Part shown: one piece after another, positions 7,608 through 16,163 of the stretch
How the letters are laid out: every line of letters begins with the position of its first letter
Position numbering within the stretch: the first letter of the stretch is position 1
Assembly: GCA_947476335.1 (NCBI GenBank)
Contig: CANJQH010000024.1
Location: 1-40,938 of the forward strand
Direction of reading: 5' to 3'
DNA: 40,938 nt
Source: Anaerolineae bacterium
GTDB lineage: Bacteria; Chloroflexota; Anaerolineae; J036; Brachytrichaceae
The notes under the pieces: generated by a model
What the model saw: only the letters and a program-made list of their open reading frames with translations
What the model was told of the DNA's origin: nothing
The model's database searches: none
Made by a program: the position numbers and the translations under genes

Positions 7608-8768
7608 ATGCGAATTGGAATTCTGACCGGCGGCGGCGACGTTCCCGGACTCAACCCTGCGATCAAGGCGGCAGTGCTGCGGCTGACCGAAGCCGGCCAC
7701 GAGATGGTCGGCATTCGGCGTGGCTGGGGCGGCCTGTTGAATTTCAACATGGACGATGAGAAGAGCACGTCGACGTTCACGCTGCCGCTCGACGCGCAGG
7801 TCGTGCGCACGATCGATCGCACCGGCGGCACTTTCCTGCACACCAGCCGCACCAATCCGGCCAACGTGAAGCCGAAGGACGTGCCGGCTTTTCTTAAACA
7901 CACCACCGTGTTTGGTGAGGGCTTTGCTGACCGTTACGACTTCACCGCACATACGATCAGCGTGCTGAAATATCTGCGCATCGACGCACTCGTCGCCATC
8001 GGCGGCGATGACACGCTCAGTTACGCGCTGCGCCTGCACAACGAAGGTTTTCCGATCGTTGCTATTCCCAAGACGATGGACAACGATGTGCGCGGCACGG
8101 ATTACTGCATCGGCTTCAGCACTGCGGTGACGCGCTCGCTCGAGTTCATTCACAACATGCGCACCTGCACGGGCAGCCACGAGCGCGTGGCCGTCATTGA
8201 GCTTTTCGGTCGCAACAGCGGTGAGACCTCGCTGATCTCCGGCTATCTTGGCCAGGTCGATCGCGTGCTGATCAGCGAAGTGCCGTTCGATACCGATCGC
8301 GTGTGCGACCTGATCGCGAAGGACAAGCGTGACAACCCGAGCGGCTATGCCATGCTGACGATCTCCGAGGGTGCGGTGCCCAAAGGTGGCAACGTGATCG
8401 AGAGCGGTGAGGCTGACGCGTATGGTCATCGCAAGCTCGGCGGCGTTGGCGAGTATGTTGGCGAGATGATCAAGAAGCAGACCGGCGAAAACATCATGTA
8501 TCAGAACGTGGCGTACCTGATGCGCTCCGGCCCGCCGGATGCGATGGACATGATGGTCGGTACGAATTACGGTACGCTGGCGGCGGACCTGATCATGTCG
8601 GGTCAGAACGGCCGCATGGTGGCGCTCGTCGACGGCAAATACACTTCGTCGGCGCTGAGTGAAGTCGGCGGTGGCGCACGCCTGCTCGATGTGTCGGAAC
8701 TTTACGATGTCGAGCAGTACCGCCCGCGCATCAAGAACGTGGCCGGCAAGCCGATGTTTCTTTATTAG
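7608..8768 (+). CDS. pfkA: 6-phosphofructokinase, PPi-type signature
   Basis: 386 residues, phosphofructokinase family (PF00365): phosphorylates fructose 6-phosphate to fructose 1,6-bisphosphate in glycolysis. The nucleotide/PPi loop is [13 protein letters not shown] (4-16). GGDDT (132-136) carries Asp135 at the position that is Gly104 in E. coli PfkA. PKTMDND (154-160) carries Lys155 at the Gly124 position and catalytic Asp158. Asp at 104 with Lys at 124 is the known signature of pyrophosphate-dependent enzymes, so PPi is the likely phosphoryl donor and the reaction would be reversible; this is inference from the motif. The start is supported by AAAGAGGA 8 nt upstream. A large nested palindrome follows the stop codon. 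Confidence 0.93.
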   Translation: MRIGILTGGGDVPGLNPAIKAAVLRLTEAGHEMVGIRRGWGGLLNFNMDDEKSTSTFTLPLDAQVVRTIDRTGGTFLHTSRTNPANVKPKDVPAFLKHTTVFGEGFADRYDFTAHTISVLKYLRIDALVAIGGDDTLSYALRLHNEGFPIVAIPKTMDNDVRGTDYCIGFSTAVTRSLEFIHNMRTCTGSHERVAVIELFGRNSGETSLISGYLGQVDRVLISEVPFDTDRVCDLIAKDKRDNPSGYAMLTISEGAVPKGGNVIESGEADAYGHRKLGGVGEYVGEMIKKQTGENIMYQNVAYLMRSGPPDAMDMMVGTNYGTLAADLIMSGQNGRMVALVDGKYTSSALSEVGGGARLLDVSELYDVEQYRPRIKNVAGKPMFLY

Positions 8769-8940
8769 CAGATAGTGGATAGAAGATAGTGGATAGAAGT
8801 AACTACTCAGGCCCAAATTAGTATTTCCCGCGAAACACGCTGGTCCTTCCCCCAAAGGGGGAAGGACCAGCGTGTTTCGCGTTGAAAAACTGGCTGGCCT
8901 GAGTAGTTACGCAAAATTTCTATCTGCTATCCACTATCTG
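8769..8940. repeat. Outer 14-bp inverted repeat enclosing an A element
   Basis: CAGATAGTGGATAG (8769-8782) and its exact complement CTATCCACTATCTG (8927-8940) flank a complete 112-bp A element. AGATAGTGGATAG is also directly repeated at 8784-8796. It begins one base after the pfk stop, so the whole nested structure fills the gap between two convergent genes and could fold in either transcript. Confidence 0.8.
8799..8910. repeat. Palindromic element A, full-length (112 bp), copy 1
   Basis: Terminal arms GTAACTACTCAGGCC and GGCCTGAGTAGTTAC are exact complements (15 bp). Inside, a perfect 24-bp stem (8830-8853 with 8857-8880) begins GCGAAACACGC, ends in CCCCC and closes on an AAA loop. The asymmetric spacers ATTAGTATTTCCC and TTGAAAAACTGGCT give the element an orientation; copy 2 is reversed relative to this one. 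It encodes no protein. Confidence 0.93.
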
Positions 8941-8960
8941 CCATCCACTTTTTCTGCCTT

Positions 8961-10580
8961 CTAGAACGCCGTCGGCGGCTGATACTCACCGAAGACGGTG
9001 CGCATGACGTGGCCGATTTCGCCGACGGTGACGCCGGCTTCGATGGCGGCCACGAGGGTTGGCAGCAGATTTTCGCTGCTGCGCGCAGTCGCTTCAAGCT
9101 GCGACATCATCGCGAGTGCGCGTGCGGAATCGCGTTCGGCGCGCCAGCGCTGCACGCGCTCAATCTGCCGGCGTTCGACGGTTGGATCAACGCGGAAGCG
9201 CGCCCCAGCTGCGTCGGCACCCTCGGTGAAGTCGTTTACCCCAACGACGATGTGCTTCTTTTCCTCCACTTCGCGCTGGTAGCGGTACGAGCTTTCGGCA
9301 ATCTGCGCCTGCATCCAGCCCGCTTCGATCGATGACACGGCCCCGCCGAGTTCGTCAATGTTCGCAATCAGCGCTGCTGCCCGCGATTCGATTTCATCGG
9401 TCAGATACTCGACCACATGCGAGCCGGCCAGCGGGTCGACGGTGTCGGTGACACCGCTTTCGTTGGCGATGATCTGCTGCGTGCGCAGCGCCACGCGCAC
9501 GGCTTCTTCCGTAGGCAGCTGCAGCGCTTCGTCCATGCCGTTCGTGTGCAGGCTCTGCGTGCCTCCGAGCACAGCAGCGAGCGCCTGCATCGTCACGCGC
9601 ACGACGTTGTTCATCGGCTGCTGCGCGGTGAGCGTGCTGCCGCCGGTCTGTGTATGAAATCGCAGCATGCAGCTGCGGGGATCTTTTGCGCCGAAGCGAT
9701 CGCGCATGATCTTCGCCCACAGCCGCCGTGCTGCGCGAAACTTCGCCACCTCTTCCAGAAAATTGTTGTGTGCGTTGAAGAAGAACGCCAGCTGCCCGGC
9801 AAATTCATCGACGCCGAGGCCGGCCGCCAGTGCGGCCTGCACGTAGGCGATGGCGTTCGCCAGCGTGAATGCGATTTCCTGCACGGCGGTGCTGCCGGCT
9901 TCGCGGATGTGATAACCGCTGATGCTGATCGTGTTCCATTGCGGCACTTCATCTTTGCAGAATGCGAACAGATCCGTGACCAGCCGCATTGATGGCTTGG
10001 GTGGAAACACATACAGCCCACGCGCGGCGTATTCTTTGAGGATGTCGTTCTGCACCGTGCCGCGCAGCGCGCGCGCGGGCACGCCTTGTTCCTTGGCCAC
10101 GGCGATGTAGAGCGCCAGCAGCACTGCAGCTGGTGCGTTGATCGTCATCGACGTGCTGATCTTGTCGAGTGGGATTTCCTTGAACAGCTCACGTGCATCG
10201 GCGAGCGTGCTGATGCTGACGCCGACTTTGCCGACTTCGCCGGCGGCGAGTGGATCGTCGGCGTCCATGCACAATTGCGTCGGCAGGTCGAATGCGACGG
10301 AGATGCCGGTTTGTCCTTGCGCGAGCAGGTAGCGGTAGCGCGCGTTGGATTCTTCTGCGGATGCGTAGCCGGCGTACTGGCGCATCGTCCACAGTCGCGA
10401 GCGATACATCGTCGGATGCACACCGCGGGTGAAGGGGAACTCGCCGGCGAATTCGCCGTCGTCGGGGCCGTGCTGCACATCGAGTGGAATGCCTGAGGGT
10501 GTTTCAAATCGCGCGTGGCGTTCGGGGGCGCGTTTGAGGGAAGGGCGGAGCGTGTTGTGCTCCCAGTCCTGGCGTGTCAT
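8961..10580 (-). CDS. Methylmalonyl-CoA mutase, large (catalytic) chain
   Basis: 539 residues, the coenzyme-B12-dependent mutase TIM-barrel chain that interconverts methylmalonyl-CoA and succinyl-CoA. The acyl-CoA contact segment [16 protein letters not shown] (57-72) has Tyr59. PPKPSMRL has Arg199, the residue that favours methylmalonyl-CoA over isobutyryl-CoA. GYHIREAG contains His224, and MTINAPA and [11 protein letters not shown] are typical barrel motifs. The protein ends where the C-terminal B12-binding domain would begin, as in two-chain (archaeal/Chloroflexi) enzymes, so a separate small B12-binding subunit is required; it is not in this window. The gene follows the M20 peptidase by 18 nt on the same strand. 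The stop is 50 bp from the A element that separates it from convergent pfk. Confidence 0.93.
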   Translation of the reverse strand: MTRQDWEHNTLRPSLKRAPERHARFETPSGIPLDVQHGPDDGEFAGEFPFTRGVHPTMYRSRLWTMRQYAGYASAEESNARYRYLLAQGQTGISVAFDLPTQLCMDADDPLAAGEVGKVGVSISTLADARELFKEIPLDKISTSMTINAPAAVLLALYIAVAKEQGVPARALRGTVQNDILKEYAARGLYVFPPKPSMRLVTDLFAFCKDEVPQWNTISISGYHIREAGSTAVQEIAFTLANAIAYVQAALAAGLGVDEFAGQLAFFFNAHNNFLEEVAKFRAARRLWAKIMRDRFGAKDPRSCMLRFHTQTGGSTLTAQQPMNNVVRVTMQALAAVLGGTQSLHTNGMDEALQLPTEEAVRVALRTQQIIANESGVTDTVDPLAGSHVVEYLTDEIESRAAALIANIDELGGAVSSIEAGWMQAQIAESSYRYQREVEEKKHIVVGVNDFTEGADAAGARFRVDPTVERRQIERVQRWRAERDSARALAMMSQLEATARSSENLLPTLVAAIEAGVTVGEIGHVMRTVFGEYQPPTAF

Positions 10581-10598
10581 GGTGTTGATGGAATTGGG

Positions 10599-11726
10599 CT
10601 ACCAGTCTTTGAGCACAGCGGCGTTGAAAGCCGTGCGCTCGATGAGGCTGTCAAGCAGGATATGCTCGTGCGGCGCGTGCAGGCCATCGCCGACGGCGCC
10701 GAGGCCGTCCATGGTCGGGGCAATGTTACAGGTGAATGAAGCGTCGCTGCCGGCGCCGGATGCGCCGTGTGTGAGTGTCAGGCTGGTCGTGGCGGCGATG
10801 GCCGTCATACGCTCAATGATGGCGAGGCGCTCGGTGTTGCATTCCATTGCACCGCGATCGAAGCCGCCCTCGATTTCCAGACGTGCGCCGGGCAGGGCCG
10901 GCTGCAGGCCGCGGATCACGGCGGTCATGTGGTCGGCGTCGTGCTGGAATGTTGCACGCGCGTCGATGGTGAGTTCGGCAAAATCGGGGATGACGTTCGA
11001 CGCGGTGCCGCCGCGGATCATGCCGACGGTCGTGGCGGTGCCCTTCGCGTAATCGGTCAGGCTCTGGATTACCGGGATGTGATGTGCCAGTTCCCAGATG
11101 GCGTTGACGCCGAGTTCATGGTTGCCGCCGGCGTGCGCGGCGCGGCCGTGCGCCTTCAGCACGAAATGCCCAACGGCACGGCGTGAAGACTTGAGGCGGC
11201 CGTCGGCGAGGGCCGGTTCCATCACCATGACGAGCGCTGCGCCCTGCGCCTGTTCGATGATCAGGTCCTTCGAAGTGCCGCTGCCGATTTCCTCGTCGCT
11301 GGTGAACAGCACACGGATCTCGCGGTTTGGAAATGCAGTTAGCCCCTGCAGGGCGCGCAGTGCGTAGAGTGCAATGACGCTGCTGGCTTTCATGTCGAAG
11401 ATGCCGGGCCCGTAGAGCTTGCCGTCTTCGCGGCGGTAGCGTGGCGCGAACGAGCCGAGCGGATGCACCGTGTCCACATGCAGGATCATCGCGATCGGCG
11501 AACCGGCGCCGCGATTGAACACGCCCAGTACGTGGTCGCCGACGGTTGTCTGCGGATGCACGTGCACTTCTGCGCCGAGCGTGTGCAGTTCACGCTGAAC
11601 GATGGCGCCGACGGCATCGACGCCGGCCTTGTCTGAAGTTGGGCTTTCGGTTCGAACGATCTCGGTAAGGAGATCGACCATGGCCTCGAAGCGTGAGGCG
11701 AGGAACGGTCGCAGTTGTTCGTTCAT
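10599..11726 (-). CDS. M20 family metallopeptidase (ArgE/DapE/CPG2-like)
   Basis: 375 residues, zinc-dependent M20 peptidase/deacylase. Metal-site motifs: LHVDTVH (His83, Asp85), GPGIFDMK (Asp111), TSDEEIGS (catalytic Glu145, Glu146), plus a late His in the C-terminal lobe (LHAPHE). The lid/dimerisation domain is in the middle ('RRAVGHFVLKAHGRAAHAGG'). The best overall resemblance is to the glutamate carboxypeptidase group; the substrate is unknown. The reading frame is open to 12017, but the ATG at 11726 is preferred because the upstream part translates a 16-bp repeat and a TACAAT box lies 9 nt before this ATG. The methylmalonyl-CoA mutase gene follows 18 nt downstream, so the two are probably co-transcribed. 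Confidence 0.9.
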   Translation of the reverse strand: MNEQLRPFLASRFEAMVDLLTEIVRTESPTSDKAGVDAVGAIVQRELHTLGAEVHVHPQTTVGDHVLGVFNRGAGSPIAMILHVDTVHPLGSFAPRYRREDGKLYGPGIFDMKASSVIALYALRALQGLTAFPNREIRVLFTSDEEIGSGTSKDLIIEQAQGAALVMVMEPALADGRLKSSRRAVGHFVLKAHGRAAHAGGNHELGVNAIWELAHHIPVIQSLTDYAKGTATTVGMIRGGTASNVIPDFAELTIDARATFQHDADHMTAVIRGLQPALPGARLEIEGGFDRGAMECNTERLAIIERMTAIAATTSLTLTHGASGAGSDASFTCNIAPTMDGLGAVGDGLHAPHEHILLDSLIERTAFNAAVLKDW

Positions 11727-11735
11727 GACGTATGG

Positions 11736-11741
11736 ATTGTA
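11736..11741 (-). promoter_or_regulatory. -10 box TACAAT of the M20 gene, leaderless layout
   Basis: On the minus strand TACAAT is followed by 9 nt (CCATACGTC) and ATG at 11726. No Shine-Dalgarno sequence is present. This fixes the start well inside the longer open frame. Confidence 0.6.
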
Positions 11742-11786
11742 GGGGAGGGTTGGTGAATTCGTCGTGAGGCCGTGGCTGTGGCGGAT

Positions 11787-11850
11787 GCGTCGCCTGAAGC
11801 CAGCGTCGCCTGAAGCCAGCGTCGCCTGAAGCCAGCGTCGCCTGAAGCCA
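11787..11850. repeat. 16-bp tandem repeat (GCGTCGCCTGAAGCCA)4
   Basis: Four exact copies upstream of the M20 peptidase gene. A fifth, altered unit (GCGTAGGCTG) follows. The unit is not a multiple of three and is unlikely to be coding. Confidence 0.92.
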
Positions 11851-12042
11851 GCGTAGGCTGCCGTGGTAATCCTGCCCAAGAACGGAACATCGTTGCTGGC
11901 ATTGCGCCAGACGCGACGAAAAGAGGCGCACAGGTGCTGGAGCGTCGCTGTGGCACGAGTGCCGAGCGCCAGGAAGCTGTGATGGCCGGCGATGGCGAGT
12001 TCCGCGGCGGTGCGCAACTCGAGCGCTGCTGGGGTGGGGGGT

Positions 12043-12212
12043 ATTCGCCAAAAGGGGCGATTTGGTCATCCGCCAACGCGTGCGGCCCATCGTTGGTCAA
12101 TCCCTCGAAACGCGCTATCTCCCTCCCCCTTCGGGGGAGGGAGATAGCGCGTTTCGAGGATTCCAATCAGTGCCGATTGCCGGCGGTCGAAAGTTTGCCC
12201 CTTTTGGCGAAT
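12043..12212. repeat. Nested palindromic element C
   Basis: Outer arms ATTCGCCAAAAGGGGC (12043-12058) and its exact complement at 12197-12212 enclose a perfect 27-bp inner stem (12103-12129 with 12133-12159) with a TTC loop. The inner stem starts CCTCGAAACGCGC and ends in CCCCC. It shares the word CGAAACRC and the CCCCC-loop-GGGGG tip with element A but differs elsewhere. It fills the 500-bp gap between the M20 and membrane-protein genes, where no other gene is seen. G-rich tracts (GGGGTGGGGGG) flank both sides. Confidence 0.9.
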
Positions 12213-12242
12213 GCACCCCTGGGGTGGGGGGGTATGCAGCCG

Positions 12243-13316
12243 TTATCCTGCACGAATCAGCAGTCGGCGCGTGCGCCGGGCGATCCACAACCCGGCGCCG
12301 ATCAGGCCGGCTAGCACGAACACGCTCAGGTAGTCGATCAGCGGAATGCGAATGACTTCGTTCAGCTGTGCCAGGCCGCGCTGGCTGTAGACGGCAGCGA
12401 TGCTGATGCCGAAGGCGGCGGCGAACAGTGTTTTGGTGAGTCGCGACAACCCCAGCCCGTGCATCTGCGTGACGACGAACAGGGTGGCGAAGCCGAAGAA
12501 GAACATCGGCCAGATCCCATTGCCCTGCTGCAATGCCACCAGCGTGCCGTGGATGAGCACGAGCACTTCTTGTGCGACCATCCACCAGCGATTCACGTGG
12601 ATGCGCGTAAAGAACAGGCTCCCCTGCAGCATGAGCACGAATGTGTAGAACACGCCAATCAGGTGGCCCTGTGTGACTTCCATCGGGTGATACCAGAACG
12701 TGTAGACGACAGCCCACGAGAAGAAGTAGCCGTGGTATTTTTTTGCCCAGGCGATGATGTCGTGGTGCAGCGGCGCGCGTTTGCCGAAAAACAGGCCGCG
12801 GCGCGGATTTTCCATCATCAGCACCCACACCAATAGCACGATCACCGACCCCTGCGACGATAGGATCGAAACATCCTGCGCCAGGCCGTCATAGAAAATG
12901 TGCGTCTGGATCAGATGCAGCACAGCGAAAATGCCGTTGACCGCCAGTGCTTGAATATTGACGCTGTGCAGGCCGCTCGTATAGGTGAGCTGCGCACGCT
13001 GCGCTTTGCGGATGAGCGCAAAGTTGGCGATTTGATGTACGAGATACAGACCCCACGCTGAAAGCCGAGTCACCCACGTCGGATTCGACAGCTTCCAGTA
13101 GTACCAGAGCGTGCCCTGGTCGGGCAGCTTCGGGAAAGCTGCCAGGCGATCGCCGAGCAGCCAGATCAGACCAGTCAGCACAGCGCAAAAGAGAACCCCA
13201 AGCCACAGGGCTGAGTTTGCGCCGGAGACATGCTGAAATGTATTCGTGGTCGACGAACGGGGAGTGGGGAAGCGGTTAGTAGCCATCTGAGGATTCGGCA
13301 ATGTCTGTTCAAACAA
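12243..13316 (-). CDS. Multi-pass membrane protein, unknown function
   Basis: 357 residues from the TTG at 13316, or 347 from the ATG at 13286. About nine hydrophobic segments: roughly residues 36-54, 85-103, 120-138, 152-166, 195-212, 219-236, 246-262, 268-285 and 328-347. Conserved-looking polar residues sit in or beside membrane segments (HQIAN, HLIQTHIFYDG, FWYHPMEVTQGH), hinting at a heme, metal or quinone role, but I do not recognise a family and make no functional call. The minus-strand TATAAA box at 13326-13331 lies 9 nt before the TTG, which matches the spacing used by neighbouring genes and favours the longer form. The gene is monocistronic. A 16-bp palindrome lies about 37 bp upstream. 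Confidence 0.75.
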   Translation of the reverse strand: MFEQTLPNPQMATNRFPTPRSSTTNTFQHVSGANSALWLGVLFCAVLTGLIWLLGDRLAAFPKLPDQGTLWYYWKLSNPTWVTRLSAWGLYLVHQIANFALIRKAQRAQLTYTSGLHSVNIQALAVNGIFAVLHLIQTHIFYDGLAQDVSILSSQGSVIVLLVWVLMMENPRRGLFFGKRAPLHHDIIAWAKKYHGYFFSWAVVYTFWYHPMEVTQGHLIGVFYTFVLMLQGSLFFTRIHVNRWWMVAQEVLVLIHGTLVALQQGNGIWPMFFFGFATLFVVTQMHGLGLSRLTKTLFAAAFGISIAAVYSQRGLAQLNEVIRIPLIDYLSVFVLAGLIGAGLWIARRTRRLLIRAG

Positions 13317-13325
13317 TGAACAAAA

Positions 13326-13331
13326 TTTATA
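13326..13331 (-). promoter_or_regulatory. -10 box TATAAA of the membrane-protein gene
   Basis: On the minus strand TATAAA-TTTTGTTCA-TTG places the box 9 nt from a TTG start at 13316. If the ATG at 13286 is used, the transcript would have a short leader of about 30 nt. Confidence 0.45.
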
Positions 13332-13352
13332 GGGATGAATTGTAGAAGGCCC

Positions 13353-13368
13353 CCAACCAGTTGGTTGG
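13353..13368. promoter_or_regulatory. Palindrome CCAACCAGTTGGTTGG
   Basis: A 7+2+7 perfect inverted repeat sits about 22 bp upstream of the minus-strand -10 box, at the place expected for a -35 region or operator. It has the look of a TetR-type site, but no regulator is encoded nearby. Confidence 0.35.
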
Positions 13369-13452
13369 AATTATGAGAGAAACCCTAATTTTGAGGCGGC
13401 GTTCTGAAGCGGTGGAGGGAACTGAACCCGAATTAAACCGGTAATGAACGGG

Positions 13453-14259
13453 TCAGACGATGGCGAGCAGCGGCGAATCGGCGCGTGGGGCGGCGATGAT
13501 TACGCGTGAAAATCCACTGGTGCGGAGTTCTGTGGCGATGGTGAGCGCGTCTGGATGCAGGGCGGCGTCGCTGTGTTGTGTGAGCACGGCGATGACATGT
13601 GCGCCGGGCGGAATTGATTTATGCCCGCCCGCAGGATGCGCCAGCAGCGCGATCAGCGTTGGCGGCGTGATGACGGCGCCGGGCATGCAGCCGGTGAGCG
13701 CAGCGATGCGGTCGGCGCGATGAGCGGTGCGGTCGTCGAGCGGGCGACCGAGCGCGTCGAGGCAGGCGACGACGGCGACGACATCGGCGCAGGGTGGAAT
13801 TGCCGGCTCGGTCGGGCCCGGCGCCTTGATGCGCAACCCGCGCGCGCCGTCGGCTTCGACGATCCAGGTGATCTCGGTGGCATTCGCGTTGCGCAGTGCA
13901 TCGATGTGCGCTGGCTCAAGTCCACGGCGTTTGGTCTGAATCGTCGGCCAGAACGCGCCGGGCACCGGCTCGGCGTTCGGTGATCCGACGACGTCGGTGA
14001 CGATCACGGCGCTGTGCCAGTCATCGCCTTGCAGCGCCCGCGCAATGGTCGCTGCGTCCGAGCCTTCGGCCACGATCAGCCGATCGATGGATGTAGGCTG
14101 CGGCTCCCAGACGTTTGTCGTCGTGGTGAATACCGCGCGCGCGCCGTCGGCGGCAATCTCATGCATGAGCTGATAGCTGAGCGTAGTCTTGCCTCCTGCG
14201 CCGACGAATGCGACGCACCCGCCGATGCGCAGGGACAGGGCGTTTCGAAATGCGTTCAC
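13453..14259 (-). CDS. yqeC: YqeC-like putative selenium-dependent hydroxylase accessory protein
   Basis: 268 residues. The P-loop-like start VAFVGAGGKTTLSYQL (GAGGKT at 20-25), TTTTNVWEP (45-53), and EADGARGLRIKAP (135-147) are hallmarks of the YqeC family, which comparative genomics links to maturation of selenium-containing molybdenum hydroxylases. The biochemical role of the family is not settled. The gene starts within the end of trmI (ATGA overlap, 14256-14259), so it is translationally coupled to it. No molybdenum hydroxylase, molybdopterin or selenium gene is present in the window, which is unusual for this family. The C-terminal half is less conserved. Confidence 0.82.
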   Translation of the reverse strand: MNAFRNALSLRIGGCVAFVGAGGKTTLSYQLMHEIAADGARAVFTTTTNVWEPQPTSIDRLIVAEGSDAATIARALQGDDWHSAVIVTDVVGSPNAEPVPGAFWPTIQTKRRGLEPAHIDALRNANATEITWIVEADGARGLRIKAPGPTEPAIPPCADVVAVVACLDALGRPLDDRTAHRADRIAALTGCMPGAVITPPTLIALLAHPAGGHKSIPPGAHVIAVLTQHSDAALHPDALTIATELRTSGFSRVIIAAPRADSPLLAIV

Positions 14260-15119
14260 TCCAACTCTGATCCTGACTCCGCCTCCAGCTCGCTGCTTTT
14301 TTCTTCGATATCGGCAATCACCTCGCCGACTGCCGGCTCGATCGGCATTTCTGGTTTGATAACGGCGCGCGCGAAGATGAGATAACCGGTGTGGGCGATC
14401 ATGCGGTCGCGCGGACGCAGTCGGTCGGCTACGGTTTTGTAGTTGCGCGTGATGATTTCCTCGACGTCGATCAGGCCGAAGTCGGCTTCGTGCAGCGCGC
14501 GCAGCAGTTCCTGCACCTGGTTGGTGGTGGGGACGAGCGAGCCGAAGAAGCCCCCGTCGTTCAGCACTGCGCGCGCCTGCTTGACGCAGGTTTGCGGCTC
14601 TGGCATGTCGAGAAATACGGCATCGACTTTTTCAGGAACCTGGAATCCCTGCGTGCCGTCGCCGTGGATGAAGGTGCATTGTTCAGCAAGGCCGATGCGC
14701 TGCATGTTGCGTTTGGTGAGCGCGATGAAATCTTCGCGAATCTCCTGGGAATAAACGCGTCCTTCGCGTCCGACGGCGGTGGCCAGCGCAAGTGTGAGCC
14801 CACCGCTGCCACAGCCGCTTTCCAGCACACGGCTGCCCGGTCGGAGGTTCAGCCGCATCAGGATGTAGGCGCTGTCTTTTGGAAAGATCACCTGTGAGCT
14901 GCGTTTGATGTGTCGAATCAGGTCGGCTGTGCCTGGTTGCACGAACAAATACGGATGCCCAAGGGACGAATGCAGGATGCTGCCCCACGGCTTGCCGATG
15001 ACGGCGTCGAACAAAATGAAACCGTGATGAGTTTCGAATTTTCGACCCGCTTCGATTTTGATGATGTGAGCTTTTTCACGCAGGTCGATGACATAGGCGA
15101 GATCCTGATCTTGAATCAT
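14256..15119 (-). CDS. trmI: tRNA (adenine-58-N1)-methyltransferase
   Basis: 287 residues from the ATG at 15119. SAM-dependent enzyme that makes m1A58 in the T loop of tRNA, normally as a homotetramer. The N-terminal beta domain (7-60) includes AHIIKIEAGRKFETHHG. The catalytic Rossmann domain has ESGCGSGGLTLALA (100-113) for SAM, an acidic motif-II strand YSQEIRED, and LDMPEP (170-175) with the family Asp171. The frame is open to a GTG at 15167, but the segment before 15119 does not resemble the family and homologues begin at 'DLAYVIDL'. yqeC overlaps its end by 4 nt. A lipoprotein gene is divergent, starting at 15214. Confidence 0.9.
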   Translation of the reverse strand: MIQDQDLAYVIDLREKAHIIKIEAGRKFETHHGFILFDAVIGKPWGSILHSSLGHPYLFVQPGTADLIRHIKRSSQVIFPKDSAYILMRLNLRPGSRVLESGCGSGGLTLALATAVGREGRVYSQEIREDFIALTKRNMQRIGLAEQCTFIHGDGTQGFQVPEKVDAVFLDMPEPQTCVKQARAVLNDGGFFGSLVPTTNQVQELLRALHEADFGLIDVEEIITRNYKTVADRLRPRDRMIAHTGYLIFARAVIKPEMPIEPAVGEVIADIEEKSSELEAESGSELE

Positions 15120-15213
15120 GTGGGCGCATTTTCTCACGCCGTCTTCTACTGTGTAGAATCTTGTCACTTCTCAGCCCGTTGCCTGCTAATCCTCGCCGCG
15201 CTGCGTATTTTCC

Positions 15214-16155
15214 ATGTTACGTTTACTTCGAATTCCGCTTCTATATCTGAGCCTGTCGCTGCTGTTTCTCAGTGCGTGTGGCGTCAACCCGTTTGGTCCG
15301 GCGGCCGTCGCGCGCATCACCGCGCCTGTGGATGGTGCTGCATACGCTTCGGGCACCTCAATCGCCATCATCGGATCTGTGGGCGGTGCCGGTGTGCGTA
15401 ATGTGCAGGTGATGGTGGATGGCGTTGCTGTGGCGAAAATACCCGTCGAGGAAATCTTTACCCCGGTTGCACTGACCTGGCTGCTGAATGGCGTCGGCAC
15501 GCATGTGGTGCATCTTGAGGCGCTCGATGTGGATGGCGTCGTCCTCCTGCGGTCGGACCTTGTCACTGTGCGTGTGTTGCCTGTGCCGCCGACTGTGTCC
15601 CCGACTGCGCTGCCGACTGTGTCCCCGACTGCGCTGCCGACTGTGTCCCCGACTGCGCTGCCGACTGCGTCCCCGACTGCGCTGCCGACTGTGTCCCCGA
15701 CTGCACGGCCGACTGTGTCCCCGACTGCACGGCCGACTGTGTCCCCGACTGCACGGCCGACCGTCTCTGCCACACGTGAGGTGATATCGGTCCCTGCAAT
15801 GACATCATGTGATGAGAACAGTTCGCTGTGGGCGGCGAAGTCGACTGGCGACGCTGCGGATGCGTTTTGCATTGTGGTGCCGTTTGCATTCGTCGGCAGC
15901 GTCGATGGCGACGTGATCACGATGCGCTGGACCGTGAGCGGCGTCGAGAAGGCCGAGATTTATGTCAAACCGGAGGGTTCGCAGTGCAGCCCGGGTGCGT
16001 CGGCCTGGCATGGCTCTGTGCCGCCGGCGATTAACTCGTTCACGATCGAGCGCCACAAATTTATGCGTGGTGGCTACCGAATCCACATGCGTCTGACGCT
16101 GCCCGGCGGCGTTGTGCGCGAATATGGTGCGCTTGATTTTTGCGGGACGGCGTAA
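15214..16155 (+). CDS. Lipoprotein with Ig-like domain and Pro/Thr/Ser linker
   Basis: 313 residues. The signal peptide ends in a lipobox LSAC with Cys22, so the mature protein should be anchored to the outer face of the membrane. Residues 33-122 form a beta-sandwich resembling a bacterial Ig-like domain (ITAPVDGAAYASGTSIAI, then VQVMVDGVAVAKIPV). Residues 124-187 are a flexible linker built of PTVSPTAL/PTVSPTAR octads, encoded by seven 24-bp repeats. Residues 195-313 are a second beta-rich domain with four cysteines (CDE, FCIV, QCSP, DFCG) that may form disulfides. Function unknown; surface binding is a guess. A TAGAAT box at 15155-15160 could drive it with a 50-nt leader. The stop lies 9 bp from the convergent trpB stop. 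Confidence 0.85.
   Translation: MLRLLRIPLLYLSLSLLFLSACGVNPFGPAAVARITAPVDGAAYASGTSIAIIGSVGGAGVRNVQVMVDGVAVAKIPVEEIFTPVALTWLLNGVGTHVVHLEALDVDGVVLLRSDLVTVRVLPVPPTVSPTALPTVSPTALPTVSPTALPTASPTALPTVSPTARPTVSPTARPTVSPTARPTVSATREVISVPAMTSCDENSSLWAAKSTGDAADAFCIVVPFAFVGSVDGDVITMRWTVSGVEKAEIYVKPEGSQCSPGASAWHGSVPPAINSFTIERHKFMRGGYRIHMRLTLPGGVVREYGALDFCGTA
15589..15756 (+). repeat. 24-bp coding tandem repeat, seven copies
   Basis: The unit CCGACTGTGTCCCCGACTG plus CGCTG or CACGG encodes PTVSPTA(L/R). The first four copies end in Leu and the last three in Arg, showing block expansion. The linker length is likely to vary between strains. Confidence 0.92.
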
Positions 16156-16163
16156 GCGGTAAA

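Noticed and set aside
8857-8880. Intrinsic terminators at the A and B palindromes
   Set aside because: Hairpins are strong but none has a following T-run, so standard terminator status is not supported, although they may still affect mRNA ends.
8799-8910. Short reading frames through A elements encoding CFAGNTDLGLSSY-like peptides
   Set aside because: The same peptide wording appears in several copies only because the DNA repeat is conserved; frames are broken or reversed between copies.
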